Assembly (NCBI RefSeq): GCF_024172185.1
Contig: NZ_JAMZEC010000001.1
Location: 2,852,001-2,916,000, forward strand
Source: Nonomuraea roseoviolacea subsp. carminata
GTDB taxonomy: Bacteria > Actinomycetota > Actinomycetes > Streptosporangiales > Streptosporangiaceae
Length of the DNA: 64,000 nt
Direction of reading: 5' to 3'
This document shows positions 33,263 through 42,508 of the stretch, piece by piece. Position 1 is the first letter of the stretch. The number at the start of each line of letters is the position of its first letter. The notes below the pieces were generated by a model. It saw only the letters and a program-made list of their open reading frames with translations. It was not told the DNA's origin and ran no database searches. The position numbers and the translations under genes are program-made.

Positions 33263-34189
33263 ATGCGTGCCCTGACCGTCTCCGGCGGGACCTTCCCCGC
33301 CGCGCCCGCCACCGTCCCCGACCCCGAGCCCCGCCCCGGCGAGGCGCTCGTCGAGATCCACCACGCCTCCGTCAACCCGTCCGAGGTGCACCACATCGGC
33401 CACTTCCCCGACGGCGCGATCCTCGGCTACGACGCGGCCGGCGTGGTGGTCGAGCCCGCCGTGGACGGCACCGGTCCGGCCGCCGGCGCCCGGGTGGTGG
33501 CCTTCGGGGCGGGCGCGTGGGCGGAGCGGGCGGCGTTCCCGGTGGACGCGCTGGCCGTGGTGCCGGACGGGGTCCACCTGGCCGACGCGGCCGCGCTGCC
33601 GATGGCCGGCATCGCCGCGGTGCGCGCCCTGCGGGCCGCCGGCCCGCTGCTGGGCTCTCGGGTGCTCGTGACGGGCGCCACCGGCGCGGTGGGGCGGCTG
33701 GCCGTCCAGCTCGCCCGGCGGGCCGGGGCACACGTGGTCGCGCACGTCCGGGACGCGGCCCGGGCGGACGACCTGGGAGTGGAGACGGTGACGGACCTCG
33801 CCGGCGTCGAGCCGGTGGACGCGGTCGTCGAGGTGCTCGGCGGGCCGTACCTGGTGGCGGCCTGGCGGCTGCTGAGGCCGGGCGGCAACCTGCAGAGCAT
33901 CGGGTGGGCGGCCGGCGAGCCGGCGGTGTTCGAGCCGAACTCCACGTTCATGCCCGGCGCGGCGCGGACGCTCAGCTCCGTCGGCGACCCCAGCGCCCCG
34001 GCGCCCGACCTGGCGTTCCTCGTGGGACTGCTGGCGCGGGGCGAGCTGTCGGCCGGGGTGGGCGGGCGCTGGTCATGGGAGCGGCCCGGCGAGGCGGTAG
34101 CCGCGATCTTGGCTGGAAAGGTGCACGGCAAGGCAGTTATCGACATAAAGCCGACAAAAACCGATGACGCTGTCAAAAATCCCCTGTAA
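33263..34189 (+). CDS. MDR-family NADPH:quinone oxidoreductase-like protein
   Basis: A 308-residue medium-chain dehydrogenase/reductase without zinc ligands. An N-terminal GroES-like domain (PRPGEALVEIHHASVNPSEV) is followed by the nucleotide-binding motif VTGATGAVGRLAVQLA. ATG 33263 is preferred to GTG 33260 because GAGGAG lies seven bases upstream. It probably reduces quinones or activated alkenes. The C-terminal tail KPTKTDDAVKNPL is unusually polar and AT-richer than the rest. Confidence 0.87.
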   Translation: MRALTVSGGTFPAAPATVPDPEPRPGEALVEIHHASVNPSEVHHIGHFPDGAILGYDAAGVVVEPAVDGTGPAAGARVVAFGAGAWAERAAFPVDALAVVPDGVHLADAAALPMAGIAAVRALRAAGPLLGSRVLVTGATGAVGRLAVQLARRAGAHVVAHVRDAARADDLGVETVTDLAGVEPVDAVVEVLGGPYLVAAWRLLRPGGNLQSIGWAAGEPAVFEPNSTFMPGAARTLSSVGDPSAPAPDLAFLVGLLARGELSAGVGGRWSWERPGEAVAAILAGKVHGKAVIDIKPTKTDDAVKNPL

Positions 34190-34211
34190 CGCCTTGCCCT
34201 CATCTCCGAAA

Positions 34212-34229
34212 TGGTCTACAGCTATACCA
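34212..34229. promoter_or_regulatory. Candidate GntR-type operator before the permease
   Basis: An 18-bp dyad with TGGTCTA (34212-34218) and TATACCA (34223-34229) flanking four bases; six of seven arm positions pair. The TGGT..ACCA form resembles FadR/GntR-family sites. No GntR gene lies in the window, so the cognate regulator would be encoded elsewhere. Confidence 0.45.
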
Positions 34230-34262
34230 ATCAGTGACTCCCCCCGCTTACAGGGAGACCTC

Positions 34263-35789
34263 ATGACCACTGAAGAGGATTCCAGGCGGCTCGCCGAGCT
34301 CGGCTACAAGCAGGAGCTGGCCAGGACCTGGAGCGGTTTCTCCAACTTCGCGATCTCCTTCTCCATCATCTCGATCCTCGCCGGCTGCTTCACGACCTTC
34401 GGACAGGCATGGAACAACGGCGGCCCCATCGCCATCTCGTGGGGCTGGCCGCTGATCTCCGCGTTCATTCTCATCATCGGGTTCTGCCTGTCGGAGCTGG
34501 TCTCGGCCTATCCGACCGCGGGCGGGATCTACTGGTGGGCCGCCACGATGGGCAAGCCGGTGCACGGCTGGTTCACCGGGTGGCTCAACCTCATCGGGCT
34601 CATCGCGGTGACCGCCTCCGTGGACTACGGCTGCGCGACCTTCCTGAGCATCACCCTCAACCGGCTGACGGGAGGCGCCTGGGAGGCCACGCTGCCGCAG
34701 GCGTTCCTCCTCTTCGTGGTCATCCTCGTGCTCCACGCGCTGATCAACATCTACAGTCACCGCCTCATCTCGCTGCTGCAGAACATCTCGGTCTGGTGGC
34801 ACGTGGCCGGCGCCGCGATCATCGTCGCGATCCTGATCTTCGCGCCGGACCACCACCAGTCCGCGGCGTTCGTCTTCACCGAGAAGCTCAACAACTCGGG
34901 CTTCGGCACCACGAACGGCTTCACGTTCTGGCTGTACGTGCTGCCGCTGGGCTTCCTGCTCACGCAGTACACGATCACCGGCTTCGACGCGTGCGCGCAC
35001 GTGTCGGAGGAGACCCAGGGCGCCTCCACGACGGCGGCCCGCGGCCTCTGGCAGTCGATCTTCTACTCGGCGATCGGCGGCTGGATCCTGCTGCTGTCGT
35101 TCCTGTTCGCCGCGACGCACGTGGACGAGATCAACAAGCAGTCCGGCTTCGTCGGCGCCATCTTCGAGACCGCGCTCTCCTCGCCGCTGGCCACCGTGGT
35201 GTTCGCCATCTCCACGATCGGCCAGTTCTTCTGCGGGATGAGCTGCGTGACGTCGATGTCGCGGATGACGTACGCGTTCTCGCGCGACGGCGCGGTGCCG
35301 GGCTGGCGGCTGTGGTCCAAGGTGGACCGCAACCGCACGCCGGTCAACGCCATCATCGCGGGGTGCGCCGTGGCCGCCCTGATCACCCTGCCCGCCCTGT
35401 ACGCGCCCGCCGGCACGACCACCCCGGTGGCGTTCTACGCCGTGGTGTCGATCGCGGTCATCGGGCTGTACCTGGCGTTCATCATCCCGATCTGGCTGCG
35501 GCTGAAGATGGGCGACCGGTTCAGGCCCGGACCCTGGACGCTGGGCCGGAAGTACCGGGTGATGGGCTGGATCGCCTGCGTGGAGATCGCCATCGTGTCG
35601 GTGTACTTCATCATGCCGCTCTCACCGGCGGGTGTTCCGGGCAATCCGGACTTCGCGTGGACCTCGGTCAACTACGCGCCGCTCGCGGTGGGGGGCGTGC
35701 TGCTGGCCATCGCCCTGTGGTGGGTCCTGTCGGCCCGCCACTGGTTCACCGGCCCCCGCCGCACCGTCGACGAGCTCCCGATCAGCTGA
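34263..35789 (+). CDS. APC-superfamily amino acid/GABA-type permease
   Basis: A 508-residue transporter with about twelve membrane helices. RLAELGYKQELARTWSGFSN at the start and SELVSAYPTAGGIYWWAATM in the third helix are typical of the amino acid/choline transporter family that takes up GABA, choline or amino acids. ATG 34263 follows an AGGGAGA site; the frame is open upstream, but that part is AT-richer and lies across the putative operator. No catabolic gene for its substrate is adjacent. Confidence 0.88.
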   Translation: MTTEEDSRRLAELGYKQELARTWSGFSNFAISFSIISILAGCFTTFGQAWNNGGPIAISWGWPLISAFILIIGFCLSELVSAYPTAGGIYWWAATMGKPVHGWFTGWLNLIGLIAVTASVDYGCATFLSITLNRLTGGAWEATLPQAFLLFVVILVLHALINIYSHRLISLLQNISVWWHVAGAAIIVAILIFAPDHHQSAAFVFTEKLNNSGFGTTNGFTFWLYVLPLGFLLTQYTITGFDACAHVSEETQGASTTAARGLWQSIFYSAIGGWILLLSFLFAATHVDEINKQSGFVGAIFETALSSPLATVVFAISTIGQFFCGMSCVTSMSRMTYAFSRDGAVPGWRLWSKVDRNRTPVNAIIAGCAVAALITLPALYAPAGTTTPVAFYAVVSIAVIGLYLAFIIPIWLRLKMGDRFRPGPWTLGRKYRVMGWIACVEIAIVSVYFIMPLSPAGVPGNPDFAWTSVNYAPLAVGGVLLAIALWWVLSARHWFTGPRRTVDELPIS

Positions 35790-35800
35790 CGAACGACCGG

Positions 35801-36436
35801 TCAGGCGGCCTCGAAGGAGGCCGCCACGGCCGCGCGGACCCGGTCCATGGAGGTCTCGCCCAGCTCGCGCTTGAGCGAGGTCATGTCCACGTCCGGCATG
35901 CCGCAGGCCACCGCCCAGTTCCAGGGCTCCAGGTCGCCGTCGACGTTGAGGGCGAAGCCGTGGCTGGTGACGCCGCGGCTCTGCCGCATGCCGATCGAGA
36001 CGACCTTGCGCCCGGTGGTCGTCGTCCAGACGCCCGTCAGCAGCTCCGAGCCCGGCGGGGTGTCACGGCGCTCGGCGGGCAGGCCGAGCGCCCCCAGCGC
36101 CTCGACCAGCCGGAGCTCCACCTCGCGGACGTAGTCCACGATGCCCTCGCCCTCGGCCAGCTTGACGATGAGGTAGCCGACGAGCTGGCCGGGGCCGTGG
36201 TAGGTGAGCTGCCCCCCGCGGCCGGTCTCGACCACGGGGATGCCGCGCGACGGGTCGGGCAGGTGGGCCGCCGGGGTGCGGCGGCCGACGGTGTAGACCG
36301 ACGGGTGGCTGAGCAGCCAGAGCGTGTCCGGCCGCTCGTCCCGCTGGCGCTCGGCGACCAGGTCGCCCATGCGCTCCATCGCCTTGTCGTAGTCGACCAG
36401 CTCGTCCTGGATGAGAGTCAGCGGCCTGGGCTTCAT
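35801..36436 (-). CDS. lipB: Octanoyl-[acyl-carrier-protein]-protein N-octanoyltransferase
   Basis: A 211-residue LipB that transfers octanoate from ACP to lipoyl domains, the first step of lipoate synthesis. GRGGQLTYHGPGQLVGY is the substrate loop, the catalytic Lys lies in RKVVSIGMRQS, SRGVTSHGFALNV follows, and the catalytic Cys is in VACGMPDVDMTSL. In many actinobacteria lipB lies beside lipA, but lipA is not in this window. The gene is convergent with the APC permease gene. Confidence 0.93.
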   Translation of the reverse strand: MKPRPLTLIQDELVDYDKAMERMGDLVAERQRDERPDTLWLLSHPSVYTVGRRTPAAHLPDPSRGIPVVETGRGGQLTYHGPGQLVGYLIVKLAEGEGIVDYVREVELRLVEALGALGLPAERRDTPPGSELLTGVWTTTTGRKVVSIGMRQSRGVTSHGFALNVDGDLEPWNWAVACGMPDVDMTSLKRELGETSMDRVRAAVAASFEAA

Positions 36437-36462
36437 GGTTCGAGGATAGAACGCCCCGCCGG

Positions 36463-36645
36463 TCAGTACTTCCTCGGCTCCTCCGGGACGAGGATCCACA
36501 TGGCGACGTACAGGACCCACATCGGGCCGGGAAGGAGCGACAGGATCAGCCACAGGATGCGAACCAGCGTGGGCGGCAGGCCCATCTTGTCGGCGAGACC
36601 GCCGCAGACGCCGGCCAGGATCCTGTGCTCTCGTGAGCGGTACAT
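36463..36645 (-). CDS. PspC-domain small membrane protein
   Basis: A 60-residue protein consisting only of a PspC domain: YRSREHRILAGVCGGLADKM, then LVRILWLILSLLPG and MWVLYVAMWILVP as two membrane segments. PspC domains occur in phage-shock/envelope-stress proteins and in the N-terminus of some sensor kinases; this is a stand-alone copy. The ATG at 36645 has a perfect GGAGG ribosome site. Confidence 0.88.
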   Translation of the reverse strand: MYRSREHRILAGVCGGLADKMGLPPTLVRILWLILSLLPGPMWVLYVAMWILVPEEPRKY

Positions 36646-36707
36646 CTGTTTCCTCCGTGTGGTTGCACCTATCCCGAACAACGGACAACCAGACGTCCGC
36701 TCTCCCC

Positions 36708-37214
36708 TCAGGGACCCTGAGAAAACCCTGACAGGGTCAGCCACCGGCGGGCCGCGTCCAGATGCGCGCTGGTCAGGCCGTCTCTCGGGTTCACCGGAAC
36801 GAGCAGGAAATCGTCCAGACCCCGGTGCCCCCTGAGGTAGTCCTCGTCCTCCGGGCGCACCTGGTCGTCGAACCAGACGAACGGCCTGCGCTCCACCCAC
36901 TCGGCCACGTGCGGGGTCTTGAACATCTCCCCCGCCGTGCTGCCCAGCACCGGCCCCATGGGCACGACGGGCAGCTCGGGCAGGCCGATGCGCGGGCTGA
37001 TCCACTCGTTGGCGTGGTGCTCCCAGGTGGTGGCCCAGGCCAGCTCCGCGCCCGTCGCGATGGCCAGCTCCAGCAGCCGGGCGCCGTGCCGGGGGTTGAG
37101 GTGGACGGTGTACACCTGGTCGCCGATCGCGCACTGGTAGCGCCGGTACCCGAGGTCGGGCCGCCGGAACGGGTTGAGCACCCCGTCCACGTCGAGCAGC
37201 AGCAGCGGCTTCAT
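36708..37214 (-). CDS. HAD-like hydrolase of unknown substrate
   Basis: A 168-residue protein beginning MKPLLLLDVDGVLNPF, a HAD motif I with two Asp, followed by LAWATTWEHHAN (motif II) and FVWFDDQVRPED (acidic motif IV). It lacks a large cap domain and resembles stand-alone HAD proteins related to nucleic-acid end-processing phosphatases. The ATG at 37214 overlaps the AraC-type regulator stop by four bases, so the two are co-translated. Confidence 0.8.
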   Translation of the reverse strand: MKPLLLLDVDGVLNPFRRPDLGYRRYQCAIGDQVYTVHLNPRHGARLLELAIATGAELAWATTWEHHANEWISPRIGLPELPVVPMGPVLGSTAGEMFKTPHVAEWVERRPFVWFDDQVRPEDEDYLRGHRGLDDFLLVPVNPRDGLTSAHLDAARRWLTLSGFSQGP

Positions 37215-38134
37215 CGGCTGCCCGCCCCGGCCCGGTGCTCCTGCGGGCTGATCCCGCGCACGCGCTTGAAGGCGGCGCTGAGCGCGAACGAGCTGCCGTA
37301 GCCGACCTTGCGGGCGACGGAGCCGATCGTGGCGTCGGGCTCGCGCAGCAGGTCGGCGGCCAGTGCGAGCCGCCAGTCGGTGAGGAACGCCATCGGCGGC
37401 TCCCCCACCAGGTCGGTGAAACGCCTGGCCAGCGACGCCCGCGAGACTCCGACCGCGGCGGCGAGCGAGGCCACCGTCCACGGGTGTGCGGGGTTGTTGT
37501 GCATCATGCGCAGGGCCCTGCCCACCACGGGGTCGCTCTGCGCGCGGTACCAGGCGGGGGCGTCGTTGTCGTTCAGCCACGACCGGAGCGTGGAGATGAG
37601 CAGCAGGTCGAGCAGCCGGTCGAGCACCACCTCCTGGCCGGGGTCGTCCCGGACGATCTCGGCGCCGAGCAGCCCGATGACCGGGCCGCCGGGCTGGACC
37701 AGCAGCAGCGGCAGCGCGTCCAGCAGCCGCCGGCTGATCTCGCCGTCCATCTGGTACGTGCCGGTGATGAGCACGGTCGAGCCGTCGGGGTCGTTGCCCC
37801 AGGTCCGCACGCCCAGCTCCATCGACTGGTAGACCGCCTCGCCGTCCAGCGTCGTGCAGCGCTGGCCGGGGTGGATGACGATCTGCGGCGGGGTGCCGGG
37901 GTCGTCGGCGACGGTGTACGGGTGGGGGCCGCGCAGGAGGGCCACCTCGCCCGGGGAGAGCCGCACGGGGTCGCCGGTGTCCGGCACGACCCAGGCCATG
38001 CCCCGGACGAGCGCGGCGAGGGTCAGCGGCGCCTCGTCCTGCACGCGCAGCGACCAGGGCGGGTCGAGCAGCGAGCGGAGCAGGAAGGCGCCGCGGGCGC
38101 GGGGGCCGTCGAGCAGCGCGGCCAGATGATCCAT
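37211..38134 (-). CDS. AraC-family regulator with cupin N-terminal domain
   Basis: A 307-residue regulator. The first ~190 residues are a cupin-type sensor (LAALVRGMAWVVPDTGDPVR and onward); the C-terminal HTH_18 contains WTVASLAAAVGVSRASLARR and IGSVARKVGYGSSFALSAAF. It is divergent from an NmrA-type gene (74-bp gap), a pairing in which the regulator usually controls the reductase gene. Confidence 0.9.
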   Translation of the reverse strand: MDHLAALLDGPRARGAFLLRSLLDPPWSLRVQDEAPLTLAALVRGMAWVVPDTGDPVRLSPGEVALLRGPHPYTVADDPGTPPQIVIHPGQRCTTLDGEAVYQSMELGVRTWGNDPDGSTVLITGTYQMDGEISRRLLDALPLLLVQPGGPVIGLLGAEIVRDDPGQEVVLDRLLDLLLISTLRSWLNDNDAPAWYRAQSDPVVGRALRMMHNNPAHPWTVASLAAAVGVSRASLARRFTDLVGEPPMAFLTDWRLALAADLLREPDATIGSVARKVGYGSSFALSAAFKRVRGISPQEHRAGAGSR

Positions 38135-38208
38135 GGGTTAGACGATCGCATATGGAAGTGCGCTTCTCAACCATGGAGAGTCCAGCGATCTCCGGGCTTA
38201 CTGGAGTC

Positions 38209-39018
38209 ATGACAACTTTGGTGCTGGGCGGCACCGGCAAGACCGGCCGCCGTGTGATCGACAGGCTCACCGCTCTCGACCGTCCCGTGCGCTCCGGGTC
38301 CCGCTCCTCCTCGCCGGCCTTCGACTGGGCCGACCTCGACGGCTGGCCGGCCGCCCTGGAGGGCGCCGAGTCGATGTACGTCACCTACTACCCCGACCTG
38401 GCCGTGCCCGGCTCGCAGGCCGACATCCGCGCGCTCACCGAGCTCGCGGTCGACAGCGGCGTCAAGCGGATGGTGCTGCTGTCCGGCCGGGGCGAGCCGG
38501 AGGCCCAGGCGTGCGAGCGCATCGTCCAGGAGTCCGGGCTGGAGTGGACGATCGTCCGCTGCGCCTGGTTCATGCAGAACTTCAACGAGGGTTACCTGCT
38601 GGACGCGGTCCAGGCGGGCGTCATCGCGCTGCCCGCCGGGGACGTGGCCGAGCCGTTCGTGGACGCCGACGACATCGCGGACGTGGCCGTGGCGGCGCTG
38701 ACCGGGGACGGGCACGCCGGGCGGGTCTACGAGCTGACCGGGCCGCGGCTGCTGACCTTCGCCGATGTCGCCGCCGAGCTGTCGGCCGCACTGGGCAGGC
38801 CGGTGGAGTACGCGCCGGTCGAGCCCGAGGAGTTCGCCGCGGGCGCCGCCGAGGCCGGCGTGCCCGCCGAGGACATCGAGATGCTGAACGCGCTGTTCGC
38901 CGAGGTGCTGGACGGGCGTAACGCGTACGTGGCGGACGGGGTGCGGGAGGCGCTCGGCCGCCCCGCTCGCGACTTCGCCGCCTTCGCCCGGAACTGGGCC
39001 CGTGACCTGGTGAGGTGA
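38209..39018 (+). CDS. NmrA-like NAD(P)-binding oxidoreductase
   Basis: A 269-residue atypical SDR with glycine motif VLGGTGKTGRRVIDRL at residues 5-20, VLLSGRGEPEAQACE and a WTIVRCAWFMQNFNEG block that corresponds to the NmrA/TMR region. ATG 38209 is used because the upstream frame has no ribosome site and falls in the divergent promoter. Probable target of the AraC-type regulator. Confidence 0.86.
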   Translation: MTTLVLGGTGKTGRRVIDRLTALDRPVRSGSRSSSPAFDWADLDGWPAALEGAESMYVTYYPDLAVPGSQADIRALTELAVDSGVKRMVLLSGRGEPEAQACERIVQESGLEWTIVRCAWFMQNFNEGYLLDAVQAGVIALPAGDVAEPFVDADDIADVAVAALTGDGHAGRVYELTGPRLLTFADVAAELSAALGRPVEYAPVEPEEFAAGAAEAGVPAEDIEMLNALFAEVLDGRNAYVADGVREALGRPARDFAAFARNWARDLVR

Positions 39019-39138
39019 CGTCGCCTCAGGCCGGACAGGGCGATCCGGCGGCCCCCTCACGACTTGACGGTGCTCCTTGAACCGGCCAGGATCTTGTGAC
39101 GTTCGGTAATGGGCACTACACGTGAGCCAGGGGCCGTA

Positions 39139-40020
39139 ATGGAGAGTCCACAGAGTCCCGTCGAGCGGCTCAGGGCGTCGATCAGGCACCTGTGGGAGGA
39201 CCTGTCACCGGCGGAGCGCGCCGTGTGCCGGTTCCTGGTCTCGGCCTCTCCCGACCAGATCCTGTTCTCCAGCGCCCAGGAGCTCGGCGCGGCCACCGGC
39301 ACGAGCAACGCCACGGTGGTGCGCACCATGCAGCGCCTCGGCTTCGGCGGCCTGCCGGGGCTCAAGCGCGCGCTCGCGGCCGGGTTCACCTCGACGGCGG
39401 CTCCCGACGTGCGCCTGCGCACCAGCGCCGGCCACGTCGGCCACGACTTGTCCGAGATCTGGGAGCGGGTCTTCGACGAGGCGCGCGAGCGCGTCGACCA
39501 CTGCCGCCGCCTGTGGGACCCCGAGTCGTTCCGGCGCGCGGTCGAGGTGATGGCGGGCGCGAGCGCGATCCTCGTCTACGGCACCGGGGCGTCCGACCCC
39601 TCCGCCCGCCACCTCGCGCTCAAGCTCGGCCGGCGCGGCCACCGCGCCCGCGCCACCTCCGCCACCGGCTTCGCGCTGGCCGACGACCTGCTGTCGCTGC
39701 GGCACGGCGAGGCCGTGGTGATGTTCCAGCCGGAACGCGAGCCGCGCGAGCTCACCGTGCTGGTCGAGCGGGCCCGCGCGGTCGGCGCGGGCGTCGTGCT
39801 CGTCTCCGGCGAGCCGGGCGGCGCGTTCGCCGGCAAGGTCGACGCCGTCCTGGCCGCGCCCCACTCCCAGACCGGCGTCACCGCCGGGCCCCTGACCGGC
39901 ATCATGGTGGCCGACGCGCTGCTGCTGGCCCTCGACACGCTCGACGGGACCCGCCCGGTCGAGCACTCCCGCCAGCTCACCGCCCTACGTGAGCAACTGC
40001 TCGGTCCCCGCATCCGCTAG
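39139..40020 (+). CDS. MurR/RpiR-family regulator with SIS domain
   Basis: A ~293-residue regulator. The N-terminal HTH_6 domain is in LSPAERAVCRFLVSASPDQ and AQELGAATGTSNATVVRTMQ; the SIS sugar-phosphate-binding domain begins at ASAILVYGTGASDPSARHLA. ATG 39139 follows AGGGG at good spacing; ATG 39109 is also in frame without a ribosome site. The ligand is probably a phosphosugar. It precedes uppP by 40 bp on the same strand; co-transcription is possible. Confidence 0.87.
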   Translation: MESPQSPVERLRASIRHLWEDLSPAERAVCRFLVSASPDQILFSSAQELGAATGTSNATVVRTMQRLGFGGLPGLKRALAAGFTSTAAPDVRLRTSAGHVGHDLSEIWERVFDEARERVDHCRRLWDPESFRRAVEVMAGASAILVYGTGASDPSARHLALKLGRRGHRARATSATGFALADDLLSLRHGEAVVMFQPEREPRELTVLVERARAVGAGVVLVSGEPGGAFAGKVDAVLAAPHSQTGVTAGPLTGIMVADALLLALDTLDGTRPVEHSRQLTALREQLLGPRIR

Positions 40021-40060
40021 CCTCACACCGTCACTCTCACGGTTTCGGAAAGGTGCTCCG

Positions 40061-40891
40061 GTGATCGGCTGGTTCGAAGCGGTGGTGCTCGGCCTCCTCC
40101 AGGGGCTGACCGAGTTCCTGCCCATCTCCTCCAGCGCCCACATCCGGGTGGTGTCGGCGTTCTTCGGCTGGCAGGACCCGGGGGCCGCCTTCACGGCGGT
40201 GATCCAGCTCGGCACGGAGGCCGCCGTGCTGATCTACTTCCGGCACGAGATCTGGGAGATCGTCTCCATCTGGACGCGATCCCTGTTCAGGCCGGCGCTG
40301 CGCTCCCACCACGCGGCCCGCATGGGCTGGTACGTGATCGTGGGCAGCCTGCCCATCGGCGTGCTCGGCGTGCTGTTCAAGGACCAGATCGAGACGGTCT
40401 TCCGCGACCTGCGCATCGTGGGCACCACGCTGGTGGTCTTCGCGCTCATCCTGTGGTGGGCCGACCGCACCGCCCGCAACAAGCTGACGCTGCAGAAGCA
40501 CCTCAGCTTCCCCCACGCGATCGTGTACGGCTTCGCCCAGGCGCTGGCGCTCATCCCGGGCGTCTCCCGCTCCGGCGGCACCATCACGGCCGGCCTCCTG
40601 CTCGACTACCGCCGCGAGGACGCCGCGAAGTACTCGTTCCTGCTCGCCATCCCGGCCGTGCTGTCGTCGGGCCTGCTGGAGCTGCGCGAGATCGGCGGCG
40701 GGCAGTCGCCGGCCTGGGGGCCGACGATCCTGGCGACGCTCATCTCGTTCGTCGTCGGTTACGCGGCGGTGGCGTGGTTCCTGCGGTACATCAGCAAGCA
40801 CCGCTTCACCGGCTTCGTCGTCTACCGCATCGCGCTCGGCCTGTTCGTGATCCTCGCGGTCACGCTGAACTGGATCCCCGCCCAGGGCTGA
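40061..40891 (+). CDS. uppP: Undecaprenyl-diphosphatase
   Basis: A 276-residue BacA/UppP membrane enzyme that recycles undecaprenyl pyrophosphate for cell-wall synthesis; overexpression is known to give bacitracin resistance. Active-site motifs are LGLLQGLTEFLPISSSAH near the start and LIPGVSRSGGTITA in the middle. The GTG at 40061 follows GGAAAGG at seven bases. Confidence 0.93.
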   Translation: MIGWFEAVVLGLLQGLTEFLPISSSAHIRVVSAFFGWQDPGAAFTAVIQLGTEAAVLIYFRHEIWEIVSIWTRSLFRPALRSHHAARMGWYVIVGSLPIGVLGVLFKDQIETVFRDLRIVGTTLVVFALILWWADRTARNKLTLQKHLSFPHAIVYGFAQALALIPGVSRSGGTITAGLLLDYRREDAAKYSFLLAIPAVLSSGLLELREIGGGQSPAWGPTILATLISFVVGYAAVAWFLRYISKHRFTGFVVYRIALGLFVILAVTLNWIPAQG

Positions 40892-40904
40892 CGCCGCTGG
40901 GCCA

Positions 40905-41300
40905 CTAGGCGCTCAGGGTGCGCGGATAGCGGCTGGCCAGGGCGAAGACGACGGCGAACAGGGCCCAGGACGCGACGTACGCGATCGGATGGGCCCACGA
41001 GTCGCCGACGACGTCGGCCAGCGCCTCGCGGCCCTCGAAGTACAGCGTCAGCCCCAGCACGGCTCCCGGCAGCGCGCCCCACCAGCGCTGCCACCACACC
41101 TCGTGGACCACCACCTCGAACACGACCAGCGCGATCGGCCCCAGCAGGAGTAATTTCAGGCCGGGCGCTTCGTCGATCAGGCTGGTGACGGCCATGACGG
41201 CCACGGCCGAGGCGACGGTCAGGAGGACGACGGCGCCGAAGGGGGCGGGCTCGTCACGCGGGTCGATCTGCTGTTCGGACACCCGCCCATTCTGGTGCAT
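40905..41300 (-). CDS. Small four-helix membrane protein, unknown
   Basis: About 131 residues with four hydrophobic segments, including FGAVVLLTVASAVAVMAV and LLLLGPIALVVFEVVV, and a WWQRWWGALPG turn. I do not recognise the family. The start is ambiguous: ATG 41300 or GTG 41282, both of which overlap the 3' end of the MFS gene (stop at 41254) by 29-47 bases. That overlap suggests translation coupled to the transporter. It is convergent with uppP. Confidence 0.65.
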   Translation of the reverse strand: MHQNGRVSEQQIDPRDEPAPFGAVVLLTVASAVAVMAVTSLIDEAPGLKLLLLGPIALVVFEVVVHEVWWQRWWGALPGAVLGLTLYFEGREALADVVGDSWAHPIAYVASWALFAVVFALASRYPRTLSA

Positions 41301-42417
41301 CCTTGACGGGCCGATAGGTCGCCAGCGTGAACAGCACCGCCACCAGGCCGATCGCGGTCGCCAGGATCTCGACGCCCGCCCGGCCGTACCAGCCGAGGGC
41401 CACCCCGCCCGTGACACCCGCCACGACCAGCCCGAAGTACTGCGCCGAGGCGAGCAGGCCGAGGCCGATCGACACGTTGCCGGGCACGGCGCCGACCGTC
41501 CGGTACTGCTGCGCGGGGGCGATCATCCAGCCGAGCACACCCCACAGGAACGCCCACACCAGCGCGACGGGCAGCGCGAGGTTGGCGACGGGGATGAGCC
41601 CGAGCGCCACGGTGGACGCGGCCAGGCCGATCAGCACCATGCGGCGCGGCCCGTACGTGTCGGTCAGCCGCCCGCCGAGCTGGTTGCCCACGACGCCGCC
41701 CACGCCCCACGCCCAGAGCACGGCGGGCAGCGGCAGGTCGAACAGCGAGCCGATGTAGACGTAGGCGGTGAAGCCGGCGGCGAAGAAGAGGAGCTGGGTG
41801 ACCAGCACCGCGAGCATCCGCCGGTCGGCCAGCGGCGCGAACCGCTCGGCGAGCCGGCCCGAGGTGGGCACCTTCACGTCCGGCACCACGGCGGCCACGC
41901 CGACGAAGCCCACGACGCCGAGCCCGACGACCAGCCACATCGTGGCCCGCCAGCCCGCCACGCCACCCAGCCAGGTGCCGAGGGGCACGCCGATCGCCGA
42001 GGCGATGGTCAGCCCGCCCATCACCAGCGCCAGCGCGCGGCCCCGCCGCTCGGGCGAGCTCAGCGCCGTCGCCACGCCGGACGCCGTGGGCGTGAACATC
42101 GCCGCTCCGGCCGCCGCCACCACGCGCGTCGCCAGGACCAGCGGATACGTGGGCGCGAGGGCGGTCAGTACGTTGCCGACGACGAGGACGGCCAGCGCGA
42201 CGAGCAGGAGCGCGCGACGCGACATGCGGGCCGTGGCGGCGGCGAGCAGGGGCGACAGCACGGCGTAGGCCAGGGCGAACACGGTCATGAGCTGGCCGGC
42301 GGCCGAGGGCGAGACGGCGAGGTCGCGGGAGATCGGCGGCAGCAGCCCGGCGGTCACGAACATGCCGGTGCCGGTGGCGAAATTGCCCAGCGCCAGGGGG
42401 TAGAGCCGGGATGTCAC
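41254..42417 (-). CDS. MFS efflux transporter (DHA1-like)
   Basis: A 387-residue twelve-helix transporter. GVATALSSPERRGRALALVM and LGTWLGGVAGWRATMWLVV are the drug:H+ antiporter-1 motifs. GTG 42417 is chosen over ATG 42450 because GGAGG lies exactly five bases upstream of the GTG. It is divergent from an ArsR-type regulator gene and is probably repressed by it. Confidence 0.88.
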   Translation of the reverse strand: MTSRLYPLALGNFATGTGMFVTAGLLPPISRDLAVSPSAAGQLMTVFALAYAVLSPLLAAATARMSRRALLLVALAVLVVGNVLTALAPTYPLVLATRVVAAAGAAMFTPTASGVATALSSPERRGRALALVMGGLTIASAIGVPLGTWLGGVAGWRATMWLVVGLGVVGFVGVAAVVPDVKVPTSGRLAERFAPLADRRMLAVLVTQLLFFAAGFTAYVYIGSLFDLPLPAVLWAWGVGGVVGNQLGGRLTDTYGPRRMVLIGLAASTVALGLIPVANLALPVALVWAFLWGVLGWMIAPAQQYRTVGAVPGNVSIGLGLLASAQYFGLVVAGVTGGVALGWYGRAGVEILATAIGLVAVLFTLATYRPVKDAPEWAGVRTADRPA

Positions 42418-42451
42418 ATCATCCTCCGTACACGTCAGTTGGACGTCCATC

Positions 42452-42468
42452 AAACTGTCGCATAGTTT
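42452..42468. promoter_or_regulatory. Candidate ArsR-type operator
   Basis: AAACT (42452-42456) and AGTTT (42464-42468) form a short inverted repeat with a seven-base centre in the divergent region between the MFS gene (42417) and the ArsR-type gene (42509). Short arms make this tentative. Confidence 0.4.
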
Positions 42469-42508
42469 TATGGTTGTCAAACGATTAGACGGAGATAGGG
42501 TTCGGACC

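Noticed and set aside
42476..42489. AAACGATTAGA upstream of the ArsR-type gene resembles half of the LacI operator at 7696-7709
   Set aside because: Only 11 of 14 positions match and the left half of the dyad is missing, so a shared regulator is unlikely.
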